The notes: generated from the sequence alone by a model not told the origin. A stretch of DNA of 64,000 nucleotides from Botrytis cinerea B05.10 (GCF_000143535.2 NC_037319.1:1550001-1614000), one strand, 5' to 3'. Positions 13,201-24,964 are shown, counted from the stretch's first letter. A program made the numbers and translations.

Positions 13201-13480
13201 AACCATTTCGATGCATGGGAGGTATAGATGATACGGAATCTCGATGTTCGGTAGAATTCGCAAGATTAAATGGATCTGAAGTACCATCCAGCTTCAGCTC
13301 GCCTGGAGTTACGGTATTCTCCCCGAATACATAGGGAAACTCAAATCCTTCGAGATTGGGCGCTCCTAATACATCAAGGGGCGGGGTATCCTGTGCTAAC
13401 AGTTGATGAGGATGATTTGCGTTCTGGTAATCAGAGGCACTCTGCGCCTGAAAGTTTGGATGTTGACCCGAGGGCATCAT
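10201..13480 (-). CDS. Zn2Cys6 transcription factor with fungal-specific TF domain
   Basis: Two exons on the minus strand (12390-13480 and 10201-12340; 49-bp intron with TACTAAC branch site) encode 1076 aa. The binuclear zinc cluster starts around residue 177, with ACTACRRKKIRC and CVNCTRSKIPC giving all six cysteines. It is followed by a linker and a dimerisation helix, TDYMAMLDKRIKRMETRI. The middle region has the fungal_trans signature, for example HEFGTCHGGRSWALAGQAIRMA and LHKDLDY. The C-terminus is low-complexity, rich in Gln, Ser and Pro, and then in Met, Gly and Asn (MGMNMGG), a likely activation region. The target genes are unknown: no cluster of pathway genes lies next to it, so I give no symbol. 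It lies tail-to-tail with DRS1. Confidence 0.9.
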
Positions 13481-14429
13481 TTCTGTGAACCCCTTCCAAG
13501 ATCTTATTACTTGCTGTGTAATGGCTGTTTCACAGAACCATATGCATTTATTGTTCCAGACCCCTAATCCGCCTAAACACCACCACTTCTAATAACTTTG
13601 TGAACCCTGAGTCTTTGAGCAGTCCGCGAATTTATTAAGTATTCATATGTGTTTCAATCGCAACGCATCGAAAATTCAGATCTCGGATATTCGGTAGGTT
13701 CGGATGACGTCGATGTGTGAGTGCTTTGATGAGCAGCTAAGTTTGCAGCTGTGAAACAGTTCGACCTTCGCGACTGAGGGATTTTTGGTGAATTTGCTAT
13801 GTCGAACTGAGATGAGTTATGGCTCTCATTCCAAAAATTGAGGAATTGATCTTGAAGCATGCGGATAAGGTACTTGCAAGGTAGGGGTTGCAGTCGCACA
13901 GTAATCACGAAATTCAACAGGTAGGTAGGAATTGCCTAGGTATAATGGAGGTGTAGAAATCTATGTAACTATGTACCTCTTGGTATGGGATCTACGACAT
14001 AATAGGTAAATAGAGAGAGTAAGCCAAAAGTATACTGCTGGGATTACATACGTGCCGCTTTGAAGATAATTTCTGCCCAGGTATTCTAGCATCTGGACCG
14101 TGCACAAAAACATCTCTCCTTCTTCGACTATAAGATATAAGATGCTGCTTTTACATTTGGTCTATTTATTGAAGAAATATATATATACATTATACGTTGT
14201 ATTCCAGAGCTTGTTCAGGAACTTGCTTGCAAAGCAAATATACATGGGATATACCGATCATGACGCCTGATCTGCCTGATACCTAGGTAGCCTATGATAT
14301 CGAAAGAAAGTTCTTTGAAAGGGATGCAATTCGAACATTTGTCATGGTTGAAATGCTTCCATAGATGTCTTGGTTTTACAGTCTCACGAGTTCCTTTGCC
14401 CCAATCATGAAGCAAAGATGCGGCATGTA
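13481..14429. other. Spacer upstream of the Zn2Cys6 gene
   Basis: Promoter and leader sequence of the minus-strand regulator, then AT-rich DNA with copies of a CCTAGGTA-type palindrome (13931 and 14281). No gene is seen. Confidence 0.5.
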
Positions 14430-14957
14430 CTATGTGTATTGATTCTCTAAGCATGGGGTGTGCGAAGTGGTCACTAGGTTGTTAACTCGGTCTGCAGGAA
14501 GGAGATACCGCTGTGGGATGTCGTTCTGCAGGGACTTGAACCATTGCTCTCCAGTAATATTCATGTTCGCACCCACCCAAACTATCTGCAATGGCATGCT
14601 CAGTCTGATACTCGACGCACTATGATATGTATGGCTGGCCTTAAAAGGAATCAACACTATGTTGGAACTTAAGATCCTAGAATACCCACAAATTTGAATT
14701 TCGATGATCTTCAAAAAGCAGCCTCCAAGTTCAGCTGTTTTCCTCGGAGTATGGGACATACCCCACGTAGGAAGGTTCCCGAGTTTGTCTCTGGCCATGC
14801 TCCAGATACGAGCGTCGAGCCCAGCTAGATACGCTTGACTGTCGTATGGGGGCGTACGAACTTCAAAGTCGGGAATGAAACAAGTTGGGGTCCAATGATC
14901 TTAAGTTAACGGCGATGCCTCAGTGTGGTGCCGAAAGTGTGCTATAAAATAATACTG
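14430..14957 (-). pseudogene. Decayed coding remnant, family unknown
   Basis: On the minus strand one frame reads like real protein for about 150 codons, for example CFIPDFEVRTPPYDSQAYLA and WVGANMNITGEQWFKSLQ, before ending at 14430. At 14901-14903 it meets an in-frame TAA. Upstream of the TAA the same frame continues with protein-like sequence (YYFIAHFRHH) for some 18 codons, before another stop. A CAA-to-TAA change would be a C-to-T transition, as expected from RIP-like mutation or simple decay. An alternative is an intron acceptor at TTAAG, which would make this an exon of an intact gene whose other exons I cannot place. I do not recognise the family. Confidence 0.35.
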
Positions 14958-16879
14958 TGGTCGGTCTTACATCCCTATCTCAGAAGAAAATCGCGGGGTC
15001 GACGCCCAAATCCATTCAAATTGTCCAATCAAGCGGAATATGCATACCCTGACTTCCGGAAATCCTTGGTGAGAATTAATTTATCTCGGAGTATTATACG
15101 CAGGGAGCATTTCCTGCCACTTTAAATTGGAAGAGAGGTGCTGTTCGTGTTAGGTCGAAACTTGTAGCTTTTTATGTCACTTCGTGGAAGTGTTCCAGGT
15201 ATTAGATGGACGCTCAAGTTTTCATCATCGATTTCCAAGGTTTGATAGTTTCCAAGTTATCAATCAAAATGTCTAAAATTTACATACAATGTGGTGGGGT
15301 ACGGTCCAGACGGTCCAACAATTGTAGTCCTTTTAGTCCTAGTGAGCTAAGTCGAATTGAAGTGTTCATGCGGCGGTGCTAACGGCCAAGAATACGACAC
15401 TGTTGATCTGATTGGCTGTTCCTGGTAGCTTCTGTTTCCCAAATAGTAATATCACGAGAGTCATTGGGTGAGCTCCCATGGGATATGCTATTCTCACAAC
15501 TCTTGAAGGTGCGAGTAGAACTTTGCAAATCGATAATGCAATCAATCACAACTCGTCTCTGCTCGATTACCAGCGACAAGAGATAAGTCAGATAATGTTG
15601 AACACCCCCCAAAGGTTCTTGCATAAACAACTTGGAACTCTTTTAGAATCGGTAACCAGTGCCGGAGCTAAACCCCATATCTGCAAGCCTGAGAACATTT
15701 TGCAGCCACCCATTTGATGCCGAAACATTAGACTTTGAGATTCATAACCATTTGCCACCAATCTCCATTTGGAATCAGCCGCACAACCGTTCATCTCGAA
15801 CAGGCACAGGTATCAAACAAGGATAATCATCTGAGCAGCACAAGAATTGCTACGTGAGAGTCGAGACGCGCGAGTCAGAACAAATACCGAAACACACCCG
15901 GCATCGAAATCAAGGCTGATGGGACGGATGTGATGCCAAGATGCTAGATACCTAACTGCATTGAAAACCATCTCACTATCTCCCCGTGCCCCCTAAGTGC
16001 CAACTACGGCCGGCTTCGCAAGCACCCGAGTCTGGAAGAACGGAGAAACCAGTATCTCCTCCATACATTGATCGTATTTGAATGCCAATACTTTATAACA
16101 ATGCCAAGTCTACTTCAACGCAGAAGTGATATAAAATATGTGCCAAATCCAAAATTTATAGAAAACAATCATCTGGCATGCTATCGAATATTGAAAACAG
16201 TATATGTACACTACACTCGACGTCTCAAATCTTTTGTCCTGCTGGGAAACAGAGCAGCAACAGCTATGGGGGTAAGACAGGGGCCCAAAAGCTTTCGCCT
16301 CACGCGCATCTGTAGATCAATTTCCTCCCCTTGCCCGACATCAATATCCCCAGCAAAAATCGATATCACATTTGTAGGCAGGCATCAGCTCCAGCGACAC
16401 TAACACATTCCTCATGGTGACAACTTCTACCTTGTAAAAGTCCATCAAGCTTCAATCTTCATTCGCGGAACTATCCCGCAACAGAAAAGTAAAAAAGAGT
16501 GCTGAGAATCCCAATTCTCAAATCGGGGGGCGTCATACCTACCTAGGTACTGTGGTAGGCACTGTGAAACTGATTTTGGTATCTCCTAGGAAAACGCTTG
16601 GCTGGCCGCTGGAAACCGTCAAAAATCGATGTGTCTTATCGATCCTTATCGTATCACTAGCGCAGCCTCGGTTCCCCGGGTTCTCCGCTTGTGCTTATCC
16701 GAAAAGAGAGCACACCATGTTTGTCAGTCTGGACTGATATATCAAATATCATTCATTGTATCACGACAATTCGAATTGCTCTTGAAATATATCTTCCGCG
16801 TTTTTGGTTGTAGCGTATACGTATCTGCGATCATATTTTGAGTCACAAAGAGAAGATTGTGAGATACGCAAAAGAAAAA
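14958..16879. other. Long spacer without a clear gene
   Basis: Nearly 2 kb with only short open frames that lack recognisable motifs. It includes the promoter of the SDR gene at its right end and a TACCTACCTAGGTACTG palindromic tract near 16540. Confidence 0.5.
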
Positions 16880-17951
16880 ATGTCTAGTTACGACACGCAA
16901 CTCCATGACTTTGGGTCTCTGTTTTCTCTGAAGGGAAAGATTGCGGTGGTTACTGGGGGATCCAGAGGATTGGGATTGCATGCTGCGTCTGCGTGAGTAA
17001 TTCTCTTTCATTCATTGTGAAGAAAAGTTCGCAATCCGGACGGAAGTTCATTGACACTCGTCGTTTATCATTTATTCCATCCTTCTTCCCAGCCACTGAC
17101 TCCCGCGCCATTCTTAGCTTCCTCCAAGCCGGCTGCTCCCTCGTCTACATAACATCTCGTAAAGCTTCCGCCTGCGAAGCCGCTGTCTCAACTCTCAATG
17201 CCCTCCCCAATCTCTCTCCGGGTGCAAAAGCCATTTCCGTCCCCGCAGACATCTCAACCATTGAAGGTATCCAGCATCTGGTATCCGAAGTATCCAAAAC
17301 CACAGATCATATCGATATCTTATTTGCAAATGCGGGAGCCACATGGGGAGAAAAATTCGATACCCACCCCGATGATGCGTTTGCGAAAGTGATGAATCTA
17401 AACGTCAAGAGTGTTTTTGGGACAGTGAGATTGTACGTATCTGATTCCTCCCTTCTTTCTCCCAAGCCCCTCTCATACAATCAATCTGCTAACAAATCCC
17501 CAGATTTACACCCCTCCTCCAAGCAAGCGCGACTGCCTCAGAACCCTCCCGCGTAATAGTAACCGCTTCCGTCGCCGGCCTTATCGCCCCTCCCCCAGGG
17601 CCCAGCTCCGCAATCGGCTATTCCGCATCCAAAGCTGCGGCCATTCATCTCACCAAAAATCTCGCTGTCGAACTCGGTCCCCGTCATATCCTTTGCAATT
17701 CCATTTCTCCTGGATTCTTTCCATCGAAAATGGCTAACGCGCTTATGGAGTCGAAAGGAGGAGTTGCGAAGCTGGCTAAAACTGTGCCGGACGGGAGATT
17801 AGGGAAACCGGAGGATATTGCTGGCGCGGTGGTTTTCCTGTCTAGTAGGGCAGGAAGTCATATTAATGGGGCTAACTTGGTGGTTGATGGGGGAGAAATG
17901 CTAAGTAGAGGTGGCGCAACTGATGAGGAGGGGGAGAAAGCAAAACTTTAG
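16880..17951 (+). CDS. Short-chain dehydrogenase/reductase (SDR)
   Basis: Three exons (16880-16992, 17118-17432 and 17504-17951) encode 291 aa. This is a classical SDR: the NAD(P)-binding motif is TGGSRGLG near residue 26, followed by NAG (in LFANAGATWG), the structural N in NLNVKSVFG, a catalytic Ser in VTASVAG and YSASKAA as YxxxK. The C-terminal GKPEDIAGAVVFLSSRAGSHINGANLVVDGG segment fits the beta-keto-acyl-reductase-like group that also includes RhlG-type enzymes. The cofactor loop has Ser-Arg after beta-2 (ITSRK), which favours NADPH. The substrate is unknown. No pathway partners lie next to it. The first intron removes 125 bp; the second is 71 bp. Confidence 0.93.
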
Positions 17952-18720
17952 GTTGAAAGCTACAAGTTTGTGGTTTGCAATTTATAAATCGCATTTAGAG
18001 CACTGGGAAATACCTCGAAATAGTAGATACGAGCAGGGCATTATATCTGTAATCGCATAGTGTTTGAATAGAGAAGTAGGAATTTCATTTCAAGTAGATA
18101 TAAATTGAGACAGGGAAAAAGTACGAGAAGCAAAAATATCTCAACATAAAAAGTTACCAGTTGTCATGTCTTGCTCGAAATGGGTATCTGATTCATGAAA
18201 AATTATACCAAGGAAAAGTCTCCGCTATAGACAAATGAAGAAAGACGTGGTCCAGTATTAAAAAATAAAAATAAAGTGAAACATATGTGTGTATGGATCT
18301 ACAAATTTAAGATAGTAAGGCCCGATCTTCCAATATGTCAAAATGTCAAAAGAAACTTGACGTCTTCAAATAGTGAAAGTCGATTCCTAGTAAACCGGTA
18401 ACGTGGACCAGAAAAGACAAGGAGGTAAAATGGGGATAAGCTGATGGTTGCTCTTTTTAGGGCGGAGGGATGAGAGATGTTGATATTGTCAAGAATGAAA
18501 CATTGTTGAAATGGATAATTCTTGCTTGCTTGACACTCCCGATTAGCTCGGAGAATAGGATGAAATGATGGTATAAGATAGAGCTATCGACTTGCTCTCG
18601 ACAAGGCATGTCGTGTTCTCGCAGCGTATCGCATGGATGGAAGCTGTAAATCGTTATGTGAATTGGTCTTCGGAATTCAGGTCGGCATTTCCATGCTCTG
18701 AGTTAGATATATGGCGCTCT
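17952..18720. other. Convergent 3' spacer
   Basis: AT-rich DNA between the converging SDR and phosphotransferase genes. No coding signal. Confidence 0.55.
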
Positions 18721-19764
18721 TTAAAGTCTCGACGAATGCTTTGGTTCAGTAGTAATGCCGTCTCTAACATCAGTATCCAGGAAGGCATCTAATCTCTTTA
18801 TTTCATCCGCGTCCTCGTCTCTCTCCTCCATTACCACTCGATTAATAGCACCGTCGTCCCAGGCAATACCGTGCCAAAGCAGTACTCCCAAATCTCTAGA
18901 AATTTTAACTGTTCTCATCAACTCATCTTGTTTCAGCTCGGGGATCAGGGTGATAAGTTCGATCCAGAAAAGCCTTCGCAGATATGACGCATCCGCATGA
19001 TAATGAAAACCAGTGGGTGTAATCTCGCCCAGAATCTCTTCCAGTCCATAGAAACAGGTTCCGAATGGTAGAGGTTCGGCCTCTGCCCAATCAACCAGTC
19101 CAGCAAGGTGGTGCGTAAGGGGATCGATAATGATATTGCTTGGAATTATGTCGCCGTGAGTTAGTACCCATGGAATAGATTCAATGAATTGCATATCTTT
19201 ACGGATCCTTTTAGCTAGTGGCTGGAATCGGTTTGGTAGATCCTTGCATAGTAGTTCAAGACGAGATAGCATTGATAATCCTACAACACCACGCAGGAGA
19301 GACATACAGTCCTTTCGATGCCATCCTACTGCTAGAAATGCGGCGAAATCTTTACATAGCACTGCTCGAGTTTCGGTACTGATAGCTAGGGATGTGTTGC
19401 TTGCTCGGAAATCTTTATATGAAACACCCGGTAACCGATTCATCGAATATACCAACAATCCAGATTTCGGGAGACTGGTAACATAAGCTATTCGAGGACA
19501 GAACATCCCGTATACCTCTCGTGCAGCATGAGTTGTCATGAGATTCAATCGATATTTAACAGGTCGAAATTGAACAACGATATCGTCTCCCACCAAAAAA
19601 GTCAGCGAGCAATATCCTTGACATGCAGGCTCCTCGATATTCTTCCCTGGGAAAGCATTTTTAACGAATTCATAACAGATAAGTTGATCTCCTTGACTAA
19701 GTCCATTGCGCATGTAGAAATCACCAACTGGAGTCGGTAGATCTGTTGCCTGCTTGACAGACAT
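18721..19764 (-). CDS. APH/choline-kinase-fold phosphotransferase family protein
   Basis: A single 347-aa open frame. The catalytic loop is LTHGDIIPSNIII (HGDxxxxN) around residues 213-225, and the metal-binding segment is LAGLVDWAEAEPLPFG. Both are hallmarks of the aminoglycoside-phosphotransferase family (PF01636), which in fungi has expanded into many proteins of unknown substrate. The N-lobe is present: CSLTFLVGDDIVVQFRP carries the strand where the ATP-binding lysine usually sits, but here the residue after VVQF is Arg, so the kinase activity may be altered. There is no signal peptide. These proteins are often annotated as resistance kinases, but nothing here supports antibiotic resistance. 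Confidence 0.85.
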   Translation of the reverse strand: MSVKQATDLPTPVGDFYMRNGLSQGDQLICYEFVKNAFPGKNIEEPACQGYCSLTFLVGDDIVVQFRPVKYRLNLMTTHAAREVYGMFCPRIAYVTSLPKSGLLVYSMNRLPGVSYKDFRASNTSLAISTETRAVLCKDFAAFLAVGWHRKDCMSLLRGVVGLSMLSRLELLCKDLPNRFQPLAKRIRKDMQFIESIPWVLTHGDIIPSNIIIDPLTHHLAGLVDWAEAEPLPFGTCFYGLEEILGEITPTGFHYHADASYLRRLFWIELITLIPELKQDELMRTVKISRDLGVLLWHGIAWDDGAINRVVMEERDEDADEIKRLDAFLDTDVRDGITTEPKHSSRL

Positions 19765-21170
19765 CTTGAATGTTCATGATGATACTTCATATATGTATCC
19801 ATGACCGTTGTCTTATCAAACTGTAGCACCAAAGCTGTGTTCTGCTATGTAAAACTCCAAGAAAGCGGCACGGCTAAGCAGATGAACCCCGCCTTCATCA
19901 CTCTATCTGGTGACTTGCAGCATGATAAGACACGAAAGATTTTTGTGCCACGAAACTTACATTTCTCCAATCACTTGAAAGAGTATGGTAACATGTTCTT
20001 GATAAATTGACACAAATTCGATCAGTCTCTTGAGTCGAGTCTGTCAATCATTTCCGATATACAGAGAATCGGAGGTGAAGAGCTGAGAAGTGATTAACCT
20101 TGATGCACCCACTAGAGATACTTGGACAGATAATCTGCAGAAGTCACAAACGGGAACTAATAATTACTAGCACGAAGTAATCCACATCATACCATAATCT
20201 CACCACATACACATACATACATACACACACACACATCTCGACCACACCGGTGACCACTTTTTCTCGACAGACTTTTGTCATATGAAAAATGCATCTCGAG
20301 TCGAAACATCGACCTACATATTGATATTAATCGCATCGACGCCAAGTGGTTGAGAAATAACTCTTGATTGTAGCAAAGCACAACGGTGAAGAAAAGCGTC
20401 TCAACGCACTGTTCGTGTAAAGCCACCTCGGGTCCACAACATACAAAATGGAGTTGTTTTCTCGCATGCGTCCAATGAGATATCCTCTGACATGGCAAAA
20501 TTCATTAAGCTGGCTTGACGAATCAAATTCCGCGAAATCTCGCAGAATTCTCCATTAATCCTGGAATGAAATCATTTGTAAGGCTGGCTGGGCTGGCACG
20601 GTGAGATTGGCAGGTGTTATTTCATCCCAGAGAAAGAGGCGGAAGAAAGAGACCAGCACATAAGAAATTTGATCAACCACCTGCTAGGTAGTCAACCTCA
20701 ACACCACCTTGATCGACCTAACATTTATCCAGAACAGCAAAGACTGTATTTTCGTAAAGACTCCATCCATTACATGCTACACCCTTCATCAAAATGATGT
20801 CGGAGGCTTGAGAAAGACGGCAAATCGGTGCTGAAAAGAGCCATATTTGTGATGAGTGTCACTGCAACGTTCTTGAGAGATGGCTGAAAATAAGTTGTGA
20901 TACATTCTGTTGCATCAAGCGAATACTGATCGAGAAATCAATACATACGCGGGCGAGGGGGAAAAAAGGAAAGAAGAGAAAAGAGGCCTGCTCCTTCTAC
21001 TTTTGTACAAATTATTGGGTTTTCACCCCTCACATCTAGTTTCTAGGAACTCAAGAGTTTGCTACGAAGTGATTCTGCATTGCGCATCTGAGATTCAATT
21101 TGGGAAAGCGCATCAGATCGCTCATTGCTTGACGTCCTATATATATATATACCCTTTGCAGAACACCGGT
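19765..21170. promoter_or_regulatory. Divergent spacer between phosphotransferase and DUF2235 genes
   Basis: About 1.4 kb between two head-to-head genes. It contains a (CATA/CA)n microsatellite at 20203-20235 and a (TA)n box at 21139-21151, about 20 bp before the DUF2235 start codon. No gene is seen. Confidence 0.5.
20203..20235. repeat. Microsatellite (CATA)n/(CA)n
   Basis: The sequence shows ACACATACATACATACACACACACAC-type repetition within the phosphotransferase/DUF2235 spacer. Confidence 0.9.
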
Positions 21171-23317
21171 ATGAACTCCATCTTTTCCATCAAACGTCCT
21201 CCTGGTCTCATATCACTAAGCACGTTACAACAGAATCGTCGTTTCCGCGGCCCTTCAGTCCTACCGAGAACATTGAAGTCTCTTCGCCGTCATCACGTTA
21301 CACGAAACAACATGGATGAATATGAAGGCCAAAAGCATGTTCATCCTAAACGTATAGTTCTATGTTGTGATGGAACATGGATGGATAGGTGAGTTCTCCT
21401 AATTTCTCTTCGTCCAAGTCATATGATCACAATTGCTGACTGTGAATGTCAGTGACGATGGATTCACCAAACCAACGCTGATTCCCTACAAACCAACTGG
21501 TACATTGCAGGTCAGTTATACAAGATGCATTCCCCCTTTTATCAAATTTGAGGTTGGCGTTATTTGGTTTGAACGTTATCGTATCATGCCCCCTTCACCG
21601 CCATCTCCACTTTCTAGCCAATCAAGCAAAGTTCGCCCACTAATTCTACCCCTTCTTAGACTCCAAGTAACGTGACCCGCCTGTCAAGATGTCTTAGAAG
21701 ATATGCTCCAGATGGAACTCATCAGATCATTTACTATCATTCCGGTGTTGGTACAGGCAGTAGTGTGTTGGATACCCTCAGTGGGGGTATGCTTGGCACT
21801 GGTATTTCTGAGGTAAGAATTATTCTACATAATGCCAAACTGCGTGCTGACATGTGACAAGCACATTCGTGAAGTCTATAGTTTCATTGCCGCCAACTAT
21901 ACCCCCGGCGATGAAATAATTCTGGTTGGCTTCTCTCGTGGAGCCTTCACTGCCAGAAGTGTTGCAGGAATGATCTCTGACATCGGACTACTCACTCGCT
22001 ATGGCATGTCAAACTTCTATGCTATATTCAAAGACCAGGAAAACTTCAGAAATGCCAGTTACAAGGATATCTTTCCGGATATCCCTTTTCCAGACAAACC
22101 AAAAGATGGTGATGAGTACAAGAAAAAATTGGTAGAACAAAACCTAACCCGAGTTCATGATCCGAATGGATCTAGAATCAGAGTTCATGCGGTTGCTGTG
22201 TGGGATACTGTGGGATCTTTGGGTATTCCAAATATTGCTCTCCTTGCAAAACTTGGACTTCCACATTCTACTAAGGAGTACAAGTTTCACGATACGAATC
22301 TTTCCGGCTACATTAGACATGCTTTCCAAGCTTTGGCACTCGACGAACATCGGAGACCATTTAGTCCCGCGGTTTGGGAGATAAGAGATTTCGAAGATGA
22401 GCCCACTGATTTGCGACAAGTCTGGTTCCCAGGAAGTCATGCCAATGTTGGAGGGGGTTACGATGATCAGGAAATTGCAAACATTACTTTGGCCTGGATG
22501 ATGGATCAGCTTGCTTCCATTGGGGTTTCTTTTCACGATGACGCCATTGACATAATATTTCAAAAGAGTGTCCACTATTACGAAACTTTACCACCTCCTT
22601 CCACGTCTATCTTTAGGTTTTCGAAGCCAATTAACGAATGGGCAACGCCTGCCGTTTATGAGAAACATCATCCAGTTCGTCCATGGGCTCTTGGGAAGAT
22701 TTACAACTCAGATACTGGAATCGTAAGTACAAGTTACTGATCATGTTTCAACATCATTTACCTTTTTGCCGGAGAGCAGGTAAACTAACATTTATCAGTG
22801 GACCCTCGCAGGTAAAGAGACTAGAACTCCTGGTCTTTACCATCGTTTAGATCCAGATACTGGTGCTTCGACTGGGGTACCAATGACACATACTAATGAG
22901 CGTATTCATTCAAGTGTACGAATCCGACTTGATCTTGGGGGACTTGGTGAAGAAGACATGACAAAGTATAAGTGTCCAGCACTTTTAAAGAAAGGCCCCT
23001 GGCGCCTGGATCAAATTCGAATCAAAGTCACTGATCCTATTCCGCCAACAGCTACATGGGGTCCAACAGCTCCAGCAGCATTAGACGATGAACGAACCAG
23101 CGACCTGAGATGGGTATGGGAATATGATGGACCAGAAAAGAATGCACCCGTCATTCAAACTATTATTGAAGAAAATCTCGGCCCATATGAGAGAAAATTA
23201 CTCCTATTGAATAAAGGTAAGGGAATGTTTCACAAGGTTATTGATGTGGCGAATGCAGATGATCGTAGGGCTATAATCTCAGCAGAAATTGATGCAGGAC
23301 GTGAAAGTGATGCGTAA
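21171..23317 (+). CDS. DUF2235 alpha/beta-hydrolase-like protein
   Basis: Five exons (21171-21388, 21453-21510, 21660-21812, 21862-22722 and 22799-23317) encode 602 aa. The protein starts its domain with KRIVLCCDGTWMDSDDG, followed by NVTRLSRCL and YHSGVGTG, then the nucleophile elbow GFSRGAFTARS (GxSxG form). WFPGSHANVGGGY downstream contains the likely acidic/histidine residues. This is the DUF2235 fold found in fungal hypothetical proteins and in the Tle1-type phospholipase effectors of bacterial type VI secretion. The fungal role is unknown. The start at 21171 gives a basic 46-residue leader; an alternative start at 21312 (MDEYEG) would remove it. The leader is Arg-rich and could direct the protein to mitochondria, but this is only inference. 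Confidence 0.9.
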
Positions 23318-23716
23318 AGTATTATTCTTAAGCGTTTGATTTATTGGGGGCTAGTTTCCGTCTGATGATCTAATTTGATGCTTGTATTGAGGGGATGCGT
23401 TGAAGTTTACTTCTCATTTTCAGAGGTTGCTTTCTTTCAAACATTAATGACTACCCACGTTGCGCTGTTCTTATTTCTATGAAAAGGGGGGGCGTTTGAT
23501 ATCAAAGCATTGATGGCTGAGCGCTCAAGAAGAGCTTTTTTTATTATCTGAGGATTTAGTAGTTTTATCACATCACGTCACATATCAGAACCATCTTTAG
23601 ATGAAATGATGATGTAATGAGGAGATGCCATCTCTCAACTTCAAACTTAGTAGACCAATTTGCTGATAATCTAATTTTCCATAAACATAGGCCGGGTTGA
23701 ATATCAAGAATCACTC
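23318..23716. other. Short spacer, promoter of the repeat protein
   Basis: About 400 bp between two plus-strand genes, with a run of seven G at 23486-23492 and no coding signal. Confidence 0.5.
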
Positions 23717-24964
23717 ATGCATCGACGACGCAAAAAGAAAAAGAGAAGATCTCATCGAACATCCAGAGCAGGGACAGAAAAGACTCATATGACAGCCGAT
23801 GATTTATTATTAGGAGATACGGCTGTGAATGGAGAACTTGGAAGAAGGAGAAACAGAAGGGGAAGAGATGAGGTGGTTAGTTATGGGAGTGGGCCAGTGG
23901 TTATTGGGGAGGAACTGGAACCGGATGAGAAACTTGATAAATTGCATGGGTTCTCGAGTTATAATGGGGAAAGAAGGAAGTCTCGACAACCAGGTGTCTA
24001 TGGCCAGGGATTTGGGGAGAGATTGGGAGAATTACCAGTTAGAAGTCGCACGAGAGTTACGGCTGATCCGAGGGATTCGGAATTGGAGAGAGATATGAGG
24101 GAGATTGAGGAGAGAAGAGTGGGGATTAGTGGGAACACGACAAATGCGACGAATTCGAGAATTAGAATTGTGCCCATTGCAGATGAGGAAAATGATAAGA
24201 AAGATAGGCCTAGACGATCTCGAGTCGAAATACAACCTCAGGAACAGGATGAAATTGTCGTATTCGAAGAACACGACAGTCCAGACGAGCGTCCAAATCG
24301 TAGATCTAGACTCGGCGTTCGCGATCGTGCGAGGAGTACGGCAAGAACAATCGATACATGGGAGAGAAGTGAAGTGGGCGAAAGTACGATTTTTACACCC
24401 ACGCCTAGAAATAGATCTCGAGGGCGGAGCGGACTAGGAGAAAGAGATTTGAAGAGTCCGGGTATAAGTGTCAGAGAAAGGGAGTTGAGTGTTCCTCGAA
24501 GTGTAGATAGTTGGGAGCGAAGCGATATTGAAAGTACCGTTTTGACCCAAAGAGAGAGGGAGAAAAGTAAGACGCCAAAATCGAGGGGGGCAAGAGCGAG
24601 AAGTACGGCGAGAACGATTGATACGTGGGAGAGGAGTGAGGTGGGAGCGAGTACGGTTATGAGTGGGCCGAATGGTGGGGAGAGAACGCCAGGAACAAGA
24701 AGTGGGGTTAGTGCGAGGGCTAGGGAGAGGAGTAGAGTGGATAGGGAGAGGGAAAGAGAAAGAGAAAGGGTTGAAAAAGAAAGAGAGAGGGAGAGGGATA
24801 GTGGGTACGAAGGGGAGGGAGAGAGATGGCATGGGAGGGGATACAATTATGATGAGAGAAAACGCGGGCATAGTCCCGTGCCCAGTAGACTTGGAGAGAG
24901 TAGGAGAGATCGGCAGAGGTGGAGTGAAAGGGGGAGTGGAATGAGTACTGGGGCTAAAAGCTAA
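23717..24964 (+). CDS. Arg/Glu/Ser-rich low-complexity protein with TARTIDTWERSEVG repeats
   Basis: A single open frame of 415 aa. The N-terminus is extremely basic (HRRRKKKKRRSHR), a probable nuclear-localisation signal. The rest is rich in Arg, Glu, Ser and Gly and is predicted to be disordered. The segment ARSTARTIDTWERSEVG occurs twice, near residues 203-220 and 294-312, with a weaker third copy (RSVDSWERSDIEST) between them. The last 100 residues contain RE/ER dipeptide runs. No enzymatic domain is seen. The combination resembles RS/RE-rich nuclear or RNA-associated proteins, but that is inference. The reverse strand here also reads open, as expected from the purine-rich composition, and is not a gene. 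Confidence 0.72.
   Translation: MHRRRKKKKRRSHRTSRAGTEKTHMTADDLLLGDTAVNGELGRRRNRRGRDEVVSYGSGPVVIGEELEPDEKLDKLHGFSSYNGERRKSRQPGVYGQGFGERLGELPVRSRTRVTADPRDSELERDMREIEERRVGISGNTTNATNSRIRIVPIADEENDKKDRPRRSRVEIQPQEQDEIVVFEEHDSPDERPNRRSRLGVRDRARSTARTIDTWERSEVGESTIFTPTPRNRSRGRSGLGERDLKSPGISVRERELSVPRSVDSWERSDIESTVLTQREREKSKTPKSRGARARSTARTIDTWERSEVGASTVMSGPNGGERTPGTRSGVSARARERSRVDRERERERERVEKERERERDSGYEGEGERWHGRGYNYDERKRGHSPVPSRLGESRRDRQRWSERGSGMSTGAKS

Noticed and set aside
24238..24846. Antisense frame of 202 aa opposite the Arg/Glu-rich protein
   Set aside because: Leu/Ser-only low complexity, the mirror of the purine-rich sense strand.
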